Program-made: the position numbers and the translations under genes | Shown here: positions 8,055 to 17,302 of the stretch, one piece after another | How the letters are laid out: the number at the start of each line of letters is the position of its first letter | Position numbering within the stretch: position 1 is the stretch's first letter | Source of the DNA: Flavobacteriales bacterium | GTDB lineage: Bacteria > Bacteroidota > Bacteroidia > Flavobacteriales_E > Vicingaceae | Direction of reading: 5' to 3' | Assembly: GCA_016763995.1 (NCBI GenBank) | Contig: JAESST010000198.1 | Location: forward strand, 1 to 39,061 | Length of the DNA: 39,061 bases | Notes under the pieces: model-generated | Told to the model about the DNA's origin: nothing | Seen by the model: only the letters and a program-made list of their open reading frames with translations | Database searches by the model: none

Positions 8055-9113
8055 ATGACAAAGAAAAAAGTCGGTAAGGTGAAGGTCGGGATTTCTGTTG
8101 GCGACCCTAACGGGATTGGGATTGAGGTGATATTGAAGACTTTTCAAGATAATCGGATGTTAGAACTCTTTACTCCAATTTTATTTGGAGCAAAAAAAAT
8201 CTTTGTTCAACAGTTAAAAACATTCCACATTAATGAATTAAGATTCAATTTTATTAGCTCTTTAGAAGAGGTTAAAGCGAGTCAGGTAAATGTTTTTACT
8301 GTTTGTGATGAGAACTTTAAGATAGAATACGGAGTTGAAAGCCCTAGTGCTGGAGTATTTGCCTTTGAGTCCTTATCAAAAGCTACGGATTTGTTAAAGG
8401 AAGGAGAATTAGATGCTTTAGTTACAGCTCCAATCAATAAAAAGGCAATTCAATCGGTAGATTTTGATTTTCCTGGACATACAGAATATCTTCAAAGTAA
8501 AGACGGAGCAGAAGATTCTTTGATGTTAATGTTGAGTGATAATGCAAGAATAGGCGTAGTTACAGGTCATATTCCATTAAGCGAAGTCGGTGGGCAATTA
8601 AGTGCAGAGTTGATCCTGAAAAAAATTACTATTCTTAATAAGTCTTTAAGAGAAGATTTTAACATCCGTAAACCTAAAATTGCAGTAATGGGTTTGAATC
8701 CTCATGCAGGCGACAATGGTTTATTGGGTAAAGAAGAGCAAGAACTTATTATTCCTGCAATTAATCAGGCAAAGAGTATTGGAATATTAGCCTTTGGGCC
8801 ATATGCGGCTGACGGATTTTTCGGTTCTTTAACTTACAAGCATTATGATGGGGTTTTGGCGATGTATCATGATCAAGGCTTGATTCCTGCAAAGTCTTTT
8901 TCTTTTGGGGAAGGAGTTAATTTTACCGCGGGCTTGTCTTTTGTTAGAACGTCTCCTGATCATGGAACGGCATTTGAGATTGCGGGAAAAGGTGAAGCAG
9001 ATGAAGGTTCATTTAGAACTGCACTGTATAAAGCAATCGAAATTGTTAGAAATCGACAAATGAACAAAGAATTGGGCGCAGAAGCTTTATTCGTAAATAA
9101 AAATAGGAATTAG
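8055..9113 (+). CDS. pdxA: 4-hydroxythreonine-4-phosphate dehydrogenase
   Basis: This NAD-dependent, metal-requiring enzyme oxidises 4-phosphohydroxy-L-threonine in the DXP-dependent pathway to pyridoxal phosphate. It has 352 residues. Seen: ISVGDPNGIGIEV at 13-25, ALVTAPINKKAI at 121-132, FPGHTEYL with the metal-binding His at 142, MGLNPHAGDNG, and MYHDQGLIPAK with a second conserved His. The ATG at 8055 is followed by a Lys-rich tail (TKKKVGKVK) before the conserved core. Spacing to the next gene is 57 bases and contains a promoter-like element. It opens the rightward pdxA / DUF177 / rpmF block common in Bacteroidota. Confidence 0.95.
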   Translation: MTKKKVGKVKVGISVGDPNGIGIEVILKTFQDNRMLELFTPILFGAKKIFVQQLKTFHINELRFNFISSLEEVKASQVNVFTVCDENFKIEYGVESPSAGVFAFESLSKATDLLKEGELDALVTAPINKKAIQSVDFDFPGHTEYLQSKDGAEDSLMLMLSDNARIGVVTGHIPLSEVGGQLSAELILKKITILNKSLREDFNIRKPKIAVMGLNPHAGDNGLLGKEEQELIIPAINQAKSIGILAFGPYAADGFFGSLTYKHYDGVLAMYHDQGLIPAKSFSFGEGVNFTAGLSFVRTSPDHGTAFEIAGKGEADEGSFRTALYKAIEIVRNRQMNKELGAEALFVNKNRN

Positions 9114-9136
9114 CCTTATAATAATTAATATTTTGT

Positions 9137-9144
9137 TAAATTTG
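9137..9144 (+). promoter_or_regulatory. Candidate -7 element for the DUF177-rpmF pair
   Basis: TAAATTTG fits TAnnTTTG and lies 26 bases before the ATG at 9171. It may give the ribosomal genes transcription separate from pdxA. The -33 region is AT-rich without a clear TTG. Confidence 0.35.
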
Positions 9145-9170
9145 CCGACTTCTTTTTTGGGAAGGTTAAG

Positions 9171-9695
9171 ATGAAGAAAGAGAAACAACAATTGATAATT
9201 CCTTTCATAGGATTAAATGAAGGGATTCATCAGTTCGAATTTGAAATAGATTCGACGTTCTTTGAGCAATTTGATTACTCAATTATTAAAAATGCTGACT
9301 TTGTAATTAAAGTTGATTTTGAGAAGAAAAAAACGCTGTTTAAAGTGTTTTTGTACCTTGAAGGATCAATTGTTATGAATTGTGATCGTTGTTTAGATGC
9401 AATGACAACAAAAGTAAAAGGAGAAGAAAAGTTAATTATCAAGTTTGGAGAAACTAGTTTTAACGAAACAGATGAAATTAAAGTTATATCTCCTGCAGAA
9501 TATGAGTTAGATTTAGCAAACGAAGTGTATGAATATATACATCTATTGTTGCCTTCGAAAGTAGAGCATGAAAAAATAGAAGATTGTAACGCTAAAATGA
9601 TTGAGCAGTTAGAAAAGCTAACAACAAAACAAGAAAGTACAGAGCTTGACCCAAGGTGGGCAGCTCTCTCTAAATTTAAAGATAAAAGCGAATAA
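9171..9695 (+). CDS. DUF177 (YceD-family) protein
   Basis: 174 residues. The family is found next to rpmF across bacteria and has been linked to 23S rRNA maturation or accumulation. The protein shows the signature NCDRCLDAM with a Cys-X2-Cys pair (C71, C74), an acidic middle (EYELDLANEVYEYIHLLLP) and the C-terminal DPRWAALSKFKD that is typical of the family. The stop is 12 bases before rpmF, so the two are almost certainly co-transcribed. The CxxC could bind a metal, although only one pair is present. Function in this organism is inferred from family and context. Confidence 0.88.
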   Translation: MKKEKQQLIIPFIGLNEGIHQFEFEIDSTFFEQFDYSIIKNADFVIKVDFEKKKTLFKVFLYLEGSIVMNCDRCLDAMTTKVKGEEKLIIKFGETSFNETDEIKVISPAEYELDLANEVYEYIHLLLPSKVEHEKIEDCNAKMIEQLEKLTTKQESTELDPRWAALSKFKDKSE

Positions 9696-9707
9696 AAATA
9701 TAAGATT

Positions 9708-9896
9708 ATGGCACATCCTAAACGAAAAATATCGAAAACGAGAAGAGACAAGAGAAGAACTCACTATAAAGCTGTGGTTCCAACTATTGCAACTTGTCCA
9801 ACAACAGGCATGCCTCACTTGTACCACAGAGCTCATTGGTATGAAGGTAAATTATATTACAAAGGGAAAGTGGTAATGGAAAAAGCTGAGGCTTAA
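9708..9896 (+). CDS. rpmF: 50S ribosomal protein L32
   Basis: 62 residues with the L32 start [20 protein letters not shown] and a basic N-terminal half. The segment [17 protein letters not shown] shows a single Cys, so this is the form lacking the two CxxC zinc pairs. It follows the DUF177 gene by 12 bases and is followed by a hairpin terminator. In many bacteria plsX comes next; here the next gene is fabH. Confidence 0.96.
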   Translation: MAHPKRKISKTRRDKRRTHYKAVVPTIATCPTTGMPHLYHRAHWYEGKLYYKGKVVMEKAEA

Positions 9897-9919
9897 TCTA
9901 TTTTCTACATTATTATTTT

Positions 9920-9949
9920 AAAGGTGAGTTACGAAAGTGATTCACCTTT
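9920..9949 (+). terminator. Rho-independent terminator after rpmF
   Basis: AAAGGTGA (9920-9927) pairs with TCACCTTT (9942-9949) around a 14-base loop and is followed by TCTTTTT. It separates the ribosomal pair from fabH. Confidence 0.65.
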
Positions 9950-10046
9950 TCTTTTTAACAGACTTTATTGAAAAGCTTCATTAGTAGTTCTTTTATTACA
10001 TCTAATTAAAAAGTACATTAGCCTTTCAAAAGTATTATACTGACAA

Positions 10047-11045
10047 ATGAATAAAATCCGAGCAGCTATTACGGCAATAGGAGGATACGTTCCAGAATAC
10101 AGGTTAACGAATCAGATTCTGGAAACCATGGTAGAAACTACAGATGAGTGGATTACCTCAAGGACTGGTGTTAAAGAAAGAAGGATTCTCAAAGGAGAAG
10201 GCCTTGGCACATCTGATATGGCTGTTGAGGCTGTAAATCAACTACTTGAAAAAAGAGGTATTTCTGCAGATGAGATTGATTTGTTAATCTGCTGTACGGT
10301 AACACCTGATTTGGTTTTTCCTGCAACAGCGAACATTATTACAGATAAAGTTGGAGCGAAAAATGCTTTTGGCTTTGATTTGATGGCTGCATGTTCAGGA
10401 TTTTTATATGGCGTAACAACGGCATCTAAATACATAGAGTCCGGATCTTATAAGAAAGTAGTTGTAGTAGGTGGAGATAAAATGTCATCTATTGTTGATT
10501 ATGAAGACAGACAGACTTGTATTATCTTTGGAGATGGTTGCGGAGCAGTTCTTTTGGAACCAACTGAAGAAGAAATTGGGATAATGGATTGTATCATGAA
10601 AAGCGATGGCTCTGGAAGAGTTCACTTGCACCAAAAAGCTGGAGGTTCAGTTAAGCCTGCAAGTCATGCTACCGTCGATGCAAAAGAGCACTTTGTTTAT
10701 CAAGAAGGACAAGCAGTATTTAAATTTGCTGTGACTAATATGGCTGATGTTTCCGCGGAAATAATGGAACGAAATAATTTAACAAGTGATGATATCCGTT
10801 ACTTAGTTCCTCATCAGGCCAATAAAAGGATAATTGATGCTACTGCCAGAAGAATGGGACTTGGGAGTGAGAAAGTAATGTTGAATATCGAGAAGTATGG
10901 AAACACTACGAGTGGTACAATTCCACTTTGCTTGTGGGAATGGGAAAAGGAGCTTAAGAAAGGAGATAATTTAATTTTGTCTGCTTTTGGCGGAGGGTTT
11001 ACTTGGGGATCTATCTATCTAAAGTGGGCTTATGACGCTAAATAG
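10047..11045 (+). CDS. fabH: Beta-ketoacyl-ACP synthase III
   Basis: FabH condenses acetyl-CoA (or another short acyl-CoA) with malonyl-ACP to start type II fatty acid synthesis. It has 332 residues and a complete Cys-His-Asn triad: C116 in [13 protein letters not shown]256 in [10 protein letters not shown], and N286 in [11 protein letters not shown]. The N-terminal [16 protein letters not shown] is also typical. The ATG at 10047 begins the conserved [15 protein letters not shown]. The gene is preceded by the rpmF terminator and followed by accB after 57 bases, so fabH-accB-accC form a functional unit that makes and uses malonyl units. Acyl-primer preference cannot be read from sequence. Confidence 0.96.
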   Translation: MNKIRAAITAIGGYVPEYRLTNQILETMVETTDEWITSRTGVKERRILKGEGLGTSDMAVEAVNQLLEKRGISADEIDLLICCTVTPDLVFPATANIITDKVGAKNAFGFDLMAACSGFLYGVTTASKYIESGSYKKVVVVGGDKMSSIVDYEDRQTCIIFGDGCGAVLLEPTEEEIGIMDCIMKSDGSGRVHLHQKAGGSVKPASHATVDAKEHFVYQEGQAVFKFAVTNMADVSAEIMERNNLTSDDIRYLVPHQANKRIIDATARRMGLGSEKVMLNIEKYGNTTSGTIPLCLWEWEKELKKGDNLILSAFGGGFTWGSIYLKWAYDAK

Positions 11046-11102
11046 ATTGCGTTTTATCATATAATTTATAAATTTAACGACCGAAATAAAGAATTACTAG
11101 CT

Positions 11103-11624
11103 ATGAAAGTAAGTGAAATTCAAGAACTCATTAAGTTCGTATCGAAATCTGGTGTAAGTGAAGTAGAGATTGAGCACAAAGATTTTAAGATTAATATTAA
11201 AACTCCTCCCTTTAAAAGAGGAATAGGATATTTGGATCAACAACAACGGCAAGTTGTTACTCATCAAATGATTCCTGCTCAAATGCCACACGCTGTAGCA
11301 CAACCTGTAGTAGCGGCTGTGCCTGCTCCAGTAGCGGAGGCACCTAAGGCTGCTGCTCCCAAAGAAGACGAGACAGCAAACTATCTAGAGATTAAATCTC
11401 CGATGATTGGAACATTTTACAGAAGAGCAGCCCCTGATAAACCGGAATTTGCCAAAGTAGGAGATTCAATTGGTATTGGAGACACTGTATGTGTAATTGA
11501 AGCAATGAAGTTATTTAATGAAATTGAGAGTGAAGTTACAGGTAAGATTGTAAAAGTATTGGTTGACGATACGTCTCCAGTAGAGTACGATCAGGTTCTG
11601 TTTTTGGTTGACCCAGCTGGGTAA
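11103..11624 (+). CDS. accB: Biotin carboxyl carrier protein of acetyl-CoA carboxylase
   Basis: 173 residues. An N-terminal helical region is followed by a flexible Ala/Pro/Val-rich linker (about 60-88, VAQPVVAAVPAPVAEAPKAA), then a biotinyl domain of about 80 residues. The biotin-accepting Lys is K136 in VIEAMKLFNEI. PMIGTFYR and PDKPEFAKVGD are standard for AccB. It lies 27 bases before accC, the usual accBC pair. accA and accD are not in the window, so carboxyltransferase is encoded elsewhere. Confidence 0.96.
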   Translation: MKVSEIQELIKFVSKSGVSEVEIEHKDFKINIKTPPFKRGIGYLDQQQRQVVTHQMIPAQMPHAVAQPVVAAVPAPVAEAPKAAAPKEDETANYLEIKSPMIGTFYRRAAPDKPEFAKVGDSIGIGDTVCVIEAMKLFNEIESEVTGKIVKVLVDDTSPVEYDQVLFLVDPAG

Positions 11625-11651
11625 ATCTTTTCTTAATTAACACATAGGTGT

Positions 11652-13001
11652 ATGTTTAAAAAAATATTAATTGCCAATAGAGGAGAAATTGCTCTAAGAG
11701 TGATCAGAACCTGTAAGGAGATGGGTATTAAAACAGTAGCTGTTTATTCAACTGCTGATGCTGAAAGTTTACATGTAAGATTTGCAGACGAAGCAGTATG
11801 TATTGGGCCGCCATCAAGTTCAGATTCTTATCTAAAAATGACCAACATAATTGCAGCAGCAGAAATCACAAATGCTGATGCAGTTCATCCTGGTTATGGT
11901 TTTCTTTCTGAGAATGCGAAGTTCTCAAAAGTTTGTGCAGAGCACAATATAAAGTTTATTGGAGCTTCTCCTGAAATGATTGATGGGATGGGAGATAAAG
12001 CTTCTGCCAAAGCCACAATGATAAAAGCAGGAGTACCTACTGTACCCGGAGTCGAAGGCCTAATGAAAGATTTAGACCATGCAAAAGAATCTGCAAAGGA
12101 AATCGGATATCCTGTAATGATGAAAGCGACTGCTGGTGGTGGTGGAAAGGGAATGAGAATTATCAGGGCTGAAGAAGAAATGGAGGGGGCTTGGGAAAGT
12201 GCCCGACAAGAATCTTTAGCAGCATTTGGAAATGATGGAATGTATATGGAGAAGTTCATTGAAGAGCCTCGCCATATTGAGATTCAAATTGCAGGAGATC
12301 AATATGGAAATTATTGCCACCTTTCGGAAAGAGATTGTTCTATTCAAAGGAGACATCAGAAATTGGTAGAAGAAACTCCTTCTCCTTTTATGACTGATAA
12401 GCTGAGAAAGGCAATGGGAGCAGCCTCCATTAAAGCTGCAACTGCAGTTAAATATGAAGGTGTAGGAACTGTTGAATACTTGGTAGATAAGGATAGGAAT
12501 TTCTTTTTTATGGAAATGAATACTCGAATTCAGGTTGAGCATACGATTACTGAAGAAGTAATCAATTTTGACTTAATTAAGGAGCAAATTAAAATTGCTG
12601 CTGGGCATAAAATATCAGGAAAAAATTATTTGCCACAGATGCATGCAATTCAATGTAGAATAAATGCAGAGGATCCTAAGAACGATTTTAGACCAAGTCC
12701 TGGAGCAATTACAACGTACCATTCTCCCGGAGGACATGGAGTAAGAGTAGATACACATGTATATGCAGGATATAAAATTCCTCCTTATTATGATTCTATG
12801 ATTTCGAAATTAATTACTGTAGCTCAAACAAGAGAAGAAGCTATCGATAAAATGGAAAGGGCTCTGAGCGAATATGTGATTGAGGGGATTAAAACAACTA
12901 TTCCTTTTCATCAGCAATTGATGAAAGATCCTTTATTTTTAGAAGGAAATTGTACAACAAAGTTTATGGAGACTTTTAAATATATCGCTCCAGAGGAGTA
13001 A
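11652..13001 (+). CDS. accC: Biotin carboxylase subunit of acetyl-CoA carboxylase
   Basis: AccC carboxylates biotin on AccB with ATP and bicarbonate. It has 449 residues, matching the family. Seen in order: [16 protein letters not shown] (6-20), [10 protein letters not shown] (79-88), the ATP-grasp glycine loop [14 protein letters not shown] (158-171), and [16 protein letters not shown] (287-302) with the catalytic Arg at 292. It follows accB by 27 bases and ends at a strong bidirectional terminator facing korB. Confidence 0.97.
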   Translation: MFKKILIANRGEIALRVIRTCKEMGIKTVAVYSTADAESLHVRFADEAVCIGPPSSSDSYLKMTNIIAAAEITNADAVHPGYGFLSENAKFSKVCAEHNIKFIGASPEMIDGMGDKASAKATMIKAGVPTVPGVEGLMKDLDHAKESAKEIGYPVMMKATAGGGGKGMRIIRAEEEMEGAWESARQESLAAFGNDGMYMEKFIEEPRHIEIQIAGDQYGNYCHLSERDCSIQRRHQKLVEETPSPFMTDKLRKAMGAASIKAATAVKYEGVGTVEYLVDKDRNFFFMEMNTRIQVEHTITEEVINFDLIKEQIKIAAGHKISGKNYLPQMHAIQCRINAEDPKNDFRPSPGAITTYHSPGGHGVRVDTHVYAGYKIPPYYDSMISKLITVAQTREEAIDKMERALSEYVIEGIKTTIPFHQQLMKDPLFLEGNCTTKFMETFKYIAPEE

Positions 13002-13027
13002 ACAATATCTGAAAAGTGAAAAACCAT

Positions 13028-13063
13028 AAAAAAGCCTCGTTTGAGATCAAACGAGGCTTTTTT
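13028..13063. terminator. Bidirectional terminator between accC and korB
   Basis: A 17-bp perfect stem (13028-13044 with 13047-13063) encloses only two bases at the centre; the core is GCCTCGTTTGA. A-run and T-run flanks on both sides allow it to serve both converging transcripts. Confidence 0.9.
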
Positions 13064-13078
13064 ATTGAGGTATATTAC

Positions 13079-14104
13079 TTACTCTGCTGTCCACACATTA
13101 CTGCCGCTTAATAGCTGGTCAAGATTCCCTTCTCCCTTTTTGCTTGTGGCAAAGGCAATCTGTTCTTCCATAGCTTCTTCATAACGGTATCTATCTTCTG
13201 CATAGAATACACCAAAAGGTCTTGGCAAATGTCCTTCAATTGAAGGATTGTCGAAAAAAGTAGTTAATAATTGTGCTTTAAATTTATCGTTTTCATCATG
13301 AATCATTAAATCTGCCTCATTAACATCAGTTAAGTTAACTACTGTTGGGGTAGAACCATTTAGTTTAATTCCTTTTTCTTTGTTTGCTTCAAAAATCAAT
13401 GGCTTACCATGCTCTAAAAATAGAGTCTCTTGCATTTTACTCCCCTTATCAGTAAAAATCTCAAATGCGCCATCATTAAAAACATTGCAATTTTGATATA
13501 TTTCAATCATTGAAGTTCCAATATGTTGACTTCCTCTTAAAAGGATTTCTCTTTGGTGTTTTGGGTCTCTGTCCATCGTTCTTGCAATGAAAGTAGAGTC
13601 AGCACCCAAACATAGCTTTAATGGATTGAATGGATGGTCTAACGATCCTATAGGCGTCGATTTTGTTACTTTTCCTGCAGGAGAGGTGGGAGAATATTGC
13701 CCTTTTGTTAACCCGTAAATTTCATTGTTGAACAACAATACATTCAAATCGAAATTTCTACGAATCATATGAATCAGGTGATTTCCTCCAATAGAAAGAG
13801 CATCTCCATCTCCTGTAACTACCCACACACTTAATTCAGGTCTACTTATCTTTAGCCCACTTGCAATAGCAGTTGCTCTTCCATGAATGCTGTGCATTCC
13901 AAAGGTGTCCATATAATATGGGAAACGTGAAGAACAGCCAATTCCTGAAATGAAAACAACGTCTTTCTTATCTCTACCCAATTCAGGCATGATAGATTGA
14001 ACTTGTTTAAGAATCGAGTAATCACCGCAGCCTGGGCACCATCTTACATCTTGATCGGTAGCAAAATCTTTTGCTATTAATTTTTTAGTCGCTACTTCGC
14101 TCAT
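13079..14104 (-). CDS. korB: 2-oxoacid (2-oxoglutarate-type):ferredoxin oxidoreductase, beta subunit
   Basis: This TPP- and 4Fe-4S-binding subunit takes part in ferredoxin-linked oxidative decarboxylation of 2-oxoacids. It has 341 residues. Likely cluster ligands are C23 and C26 in [10 protein letters not shown]57 in [11 protein letters not shown], and C206 in [11 protein letters not shown]. The TPP motif is [13 protein letters not shown] (98-110) ending at [16 protein letters not shown]. The ATG overlaps the korA stop by four bases, indicating tight coupling. Substrate assignment to 2-oxoglutarate rests on family similarity; branched or other 2-oxoacids remain possible. No ferredoxin gene is adjacent. 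Confidence 0.92.
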   Translation of the reverse strand: MSEVATKKLIAKDFATDQDVRWCPGCGDYSILKQVQSIMPELGRDKKDVVFISGIGCSSRFPYYMDTFGMHSIHGRATAIASGLKISRPELSVWVVTGDGDALSIGGNHLIHMIRRNFDLNVLLFNNEIYGLTKGQYSPTSPAGKVTKSTPIGSLDHPFNPLKLCLGADSTFIARTMDRDPKHQREILLRGSQHIGTSMIEIYQNCNVFNDGAFEIFTDKGSKMQETLFLEHGKPLIFEANKEKGIKLNGSTPTVVNLTDVNEADLMIHDENDKFKAQLLTTFFDNPSIEGHLPRPFGVFYAEDRYRYEEAMEEQIAFATSKKGEGNLDQLLSGSNVWTAE

Positions 14105-15942
14105 GCTACTTCAAATTTTTGTTGAATGGCTTCTACGATTTCTTTTGTAGAAAAAGGAATTCCTTTTATTTTATTCAAACCTTGTGCATCTATTAAAAAT
14201 AGATCTCGGATTATTTTTACAAGCTGACCGTTATTAATTTCTGGAACAATAACATGCTTGTATTTTTTTAATAGATCGCCTAAGTTTTTAGGCATTGGAT
14301 TTAGATAGGTCAAATGAATGTGTCCAACTTTTAACCCATCTTGGTTACACTGTTTAACGGCGGTCTTTACGACTCCATAAGTTGATCCCCAAGAAAGAAT
14401 TAATAGATCTCCCTCTTCAGCACCGTTGCTTATTTCTTGTAAAGGAATGCTATCTGCTATCTTCGCGATTTTTGCCTCACGAATCTTTACCATCGTTTCG
14501 TGATTGTCTGGATCATAGGAAACATTTCCAGTGTCAATTTCTTTTTCTAGTCCTCCAATTCTATGCTCATAGCCCGACATTCCTGGCAAGGCCCAATCTC
14601 TTACTAGATTCTCATCTCTTTTGTAAGGAAGGTATTGTTCGTCAGTTTTTTCTCCGACAAATTTTGGAGTAATTGGTTTTAAATCGGCAGATTTTGGGAA
14701 TTTCCACGGCTCAGAACCATTGGCAATGTAGCCGTCTGAAAGTAAAAATACAGGAGTCATGTGTTCTATTGCTATTCTACAAGCTTCATAAGCAGCATTA
14801 AAGCAATCAGAAGGAGTCGATGCAGAAACGATAGGCATGGGAGCCTCTCCATTTCTTCCATAATATGCCTGTAATAAATCAGCCTGCTCTGTTTTCGTTG
14901 GGAGGCCTGTAGAAGGGCCTCCACGTTGTACATTTACAATAACCATTGGCAATTCTAGCATGATACCAAGTCCAATAGCTTCACCCTTTAAAGCAATGCC
15001 AGGGCCAGAAGAAGCAGTGACTCCTAATTTTCCTCCAAAAGAAGCACCAATAACAGAACACATTGCTGCAATTTCATCTTCTGCTTGAAAAGTCCTTACA
15101 CCAAAATTCTTGTGTTTTGTTAATTCATGCAAAATGTCTGAGGCAGGAGTAATAGGATAAGAGCCATAAAATAAGTCAAGTTTTGATTTTTGCGAAGCAG
15201 CAATCAATCCTAATGCTGCAGCCTGATTTCCCATAATGTTTCTATAGGAACCCGAAGGCAAGCTAGCAGCTTTTACATTATATCTTGAAGTAAACACTTC
15301 ACTTGTGTCTCCGAAGTTATAACCTGCCTTTAACACCATAATGTTGGCTTCGATTAAATCAGGCTTTTTAGCAAACTTTTGTTTGATGAACTCTTCTGTA
15401 CCTTTTAGAGTTCTGTTGTACATGTAATAAAGAAAACCTAGTACAAACATATTCCTAGAACGATCCATTTCCTTTTTGCCAAGACCTCTATCTTCAAGAG
15501 TGGTTCGGGTCATTTTGGTCACATCAATCTGAATGGTTCTAAAGTCATTTAACGATTTGTCTTCTAAGGGACTGGTTTCATAACCTGCTAACTTCAAATC
15601 CCTTTTATTAAACCCATCAGAATTAATAATGATGGTTCCACTTTTCTTAAGCCGTGCAATATTTACTTTAAAGGCCGCGGCATTCATGGCTACCAAAACA
15701 TCACAATCATCTCCTGGAGTGGAGATTTCGATGCTTCCAAATTTTAATTGGAAGCCTGAAACGCCTGCTAAAGTACCTTGTGGGGCTCTAATTTCTGCTG
15801 GGTAATTTGGAAAGGTGCTAATGTCATTTCCATAAAGGGCATTGGTGTTTGTAAACTGAGTTCCAGTTAACTGTATTCCATCTCCAGAATCCCCTGCAAA
15901 TACAATGGTTACTTCCTTTTTTTCTTCAACTTCTTTTGTCAT
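14101..15942 (-). CDS. korA: 2-oxoacid:ferredoxin oxidoreductase, fused gamma-alpha subunit
   Basis: 613 residues from the ATG at 15942. The N-terminal ~190 residues are the gamma (CoA-side) domain, starting [19 protein letters not shown]. The rest is the alpha pyrimidine-binding part ([58 protein letters not shown]). I chose 15942 over a TTG at 15969 because the TTG lies inside the -7 element at 15967-15974, and MTKE matches family starts. It is the promoter-proximal gene of korAB. Such fused KorA is common in Bacteroidota, where it can replace or complement 2-oxoglutarate dehydrogenase in the TCA cycle. Confidence 0.92.
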   Translation of the reverse strand: MTKEVEEKKEVTIVFAGDSGDGIQLTGTQFTNTNALYGNDISTFPNYPAEIRAPQGTLAGVSGFQLKFGSIEISTPGDDCDVLVAMNAAAFKVNIARLKKSGTIIINSDGFNKRDLKLAGYETSPLEDKSLNDFRTIQIDVTKMTRTTLEDRGLGKKEMDRSRNMFVLGFLYYMYNRTLKGTEEFIKQKFAKKPDLIEANIMVLKAGYNFGDTSEVFTSRYNVKAASLPSGSYRNIMGNQAAALGLIAASQKSKLDLFYGSYPITPASDILHELTKHKNFGVRTFQAEDEIAAMCSVIGASFGGKLGVTASSGPGIALKGEAIGLGIMLELPMVIVNVQRGGPSTGLPTKTEQADLLQAYYGRNGEAPMPIVSASTPSDCFNAAYEACRIAIEHMTPVFLLSDGYIANGSEPWKFPKSADLKPITPKFVGEKTDEQYLPYKRDENLVRDWALPGMSGYEHRIGGLEKEIDTGNVSYDPDNHETMVKIREAKIAKIADSIPLQEISNGAEEGDLLILSWGSTYGVVKTAVKQCNQDGLKVGHIHLTYLNPMPKNLGDLLKKYKHVIVPEINNGQLVKIIRDLFLIDAQGLNKIKGIPFSTKEIVEAIQQKFEVA

Positions 15943-15966
15943 ACCAAGGTGGTGTTTTTCAAGCTG

Positions 15967-16000
15967 CAAATTTACTTAGAATAAGTCTAAATAATATCAA
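15967..16000 (-). promoter_or_regulatory. Candidate korAB promoter
   Basis: On the minus strand, TAAATTTG (15974 to 15967) fits TAnnTTTG and a TTG (16000 to 15998) lies 23 bases upstream. The implied start near 15962 leaves about 20 bases before the korA ATG at 15942. The -33 element directly abuts the palindrome at 16001-16022. Confidence 0.5.
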
Positions 16001-16022
16001 GATTGTATGCATGCATACAATC
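16001..16022. promoter_or_regulatory. Perfect 22-bp palindrome, likely operator
   Basis: The half-site GATTGTATGCA is followed by its exact reverse complement with no spacer. It lies in the divergent region between korA and the FadL-like gene, touching the -33 element of the korAB promoter and 46 bases from the fadL-type ATG. It has no T-run and no upstream gene to terminate, so a dimeric-regulator site is the better reading. The regulator is unknown. Confidence 0.55.
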
Positions 16023-16067
16023 GATAATTTTTTATATCTTTAATTTCTTTTACAAAATTTAACAGAT

Positions 16068-17282
16068 ATGAAAAAACTATTACTGCCTTTATTGGGCATT
16101 ATACCTTTGCTTTCGTTAGCAGGAGGATTTCAAGTGAACCTTCAAGGTACAAAGCAAACAGGAATGGGCCATTTAGGTACGAGTTTCCATTTGGGTGCAT
16201 CAAGTACTTATTTCAATCCGGCAATGATGGGCTTGGATACGAATAGATTTGGAATTGAGTTAGGTGTAAACTTCATTACTTCAAATATTGAATTCCAAAA
16301 TAGCTTGAATGGTATCTCGGAAACGACAGAAAATCCAACTGGCACTCCGTTTTATCTATATGCAACCTACAAAATTAATGATAAGCTAACAGCTGGACTT
16401 GGAGTATATACTCCATTTGGAAGTTCTGTTGATTGGGGAGAAGATTGGTCTGGTAAGCATCTGATTCAAGATATTTCGCTGCGTGCTATTTTTATTCAGC
16501 CAACCTTATCTTATTCTATCAATGATAAATTAAGTTTTGGAGCAGGTTTAACAATAGTAGATGGAGCCTTTGAAATTAATAGAGCCTTACCAGTGCCAAT
16601 TGGGAATAATGCAACAGCAAATCTCGAAGGAAGTGCAATTGCTTTTGGGTTTAATGCCGGACTACACTTTCAAGCTACAGAGCAACTAAGCATTGGTTTA
16701 ACGCATCGATCAAAAGTAGAAATTGAATTAGAAGGAGGAGATGTTGACTTTACAACTGATGCTGCATTAGCTTCTAGCTTTCCTGATGGGAAATTTGATG
16801 CAACTCTACCACTTCCGGCTACCACAACATTAGGTATTGCTTATAAAGTCAATGAAAAACTTTTAGTTTCTATTGAGGGAAGTTTTGTAGAATGGAGTGC
16901 ATATAAATCGTTGGATTTTGATTTTGAGACGGAGACTGCAAGTTTGAAAGATTCGAAAAACCCTAGAAACTATGAAGATGCTATGATTTTTAGAGCCGGG
17001 GCTCAGTATTCTTACAATGAAATGTTAGACTTTAGAGCTGGATTCTACTATGACCAATCACCTATTCAAGATGAATATTTTAATCCTGAAACACCAAATT
17101 CTGATAATATTGGTTTAACAGCTGGATTAAGCGGCCATATAACGGAGCGATTTGGATTTGATGCTTCTTTCTTATACATCATCGGACAAGAAAGAGATTC
17201 AGAATACAAACCAGCTGGATTTGGAGGTAAATATGCTTCAAGGTCAGTAATTACAGGAATTGGATTTAATTATTCATTTTAA
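16068..17282 (+). CDS. OmpP1/FadL-family outer-membrane transporter
   Basis: 404 residues. The signal peptide is MKKLLLPLLGIIPLLSLAGG, after which the protein starts with GFQVNLQGTKQTGMGHLGTS, the N-terminal plug region of FadL-type porins. The conserved YFNPAMMGL (NPA motif) follows near residue 50. Alternating hydrophobic strands continue to the C-terminus, which ends in GIGFNYSF with a terminal aromatic residue as in beta-barrels. The family moves long-chain fatty acids or other hydrophobic compounds across the outer membrane. It lies 20 bases before an SGNH lipoprotein and probably forms one transcript with it, suggesting that a lipid or ester product is released and imported (inference). 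Confidence 0.9.
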   Translation: MKKLLLPLLGIIPLLSLAGGFQVNLQGTKQTGMGHLGTSFHLGASSTYFNPAMMGLDTNRFGIELGVNFITSNIEFQNSLNGISETTENPTGTPFYLYATYKINDKLTAGLGVYTPFGSSVDWGEDWSGKHLIQDISLRAIFIQPTLSYSINDKLSFGAGLTIVDGAFEINRALPVPIGNNATANLEGSAIAFGFNAGLHFQATEQLSIGLTHRSKVEIELEGGDVDFTTDAALASSFPDGKFDATLPLPATTTLGIAYKVNEKLLVSIEGSFVEWSAYKSLDFDFETETASLKDSKNPRNYEDAMIFRAGAQYSYNEMLDFRAGFYYDQSPIQDEYFNPETPNSDNIGLTAGLSGHITERFGFDASFLYIIGQERDSEYKPAGFGGKYASRSVITGIGFNYSF

Positions 17283-17302
17283 GAACTATATAACTTAGAA
17301 AG

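Noticed and set aside
9275-9751. Long antisense open frame over the DUF177 gene
   Set aside because: Low-complexity Ser/Phe-rich translation, no start context, and a strongly supported gene on the other strand.
11894-12542. Two antisense open frames inside accC
   Set aside because: They are shadows of a highly conserved gene; the translations have no recognisable domains.
15943-15969. Longer KorA start at TTG 15969
   Set aside because: The codon lies inside the -7 element of the best promoter candidate, and the extra nine residues do not match family N-termini.
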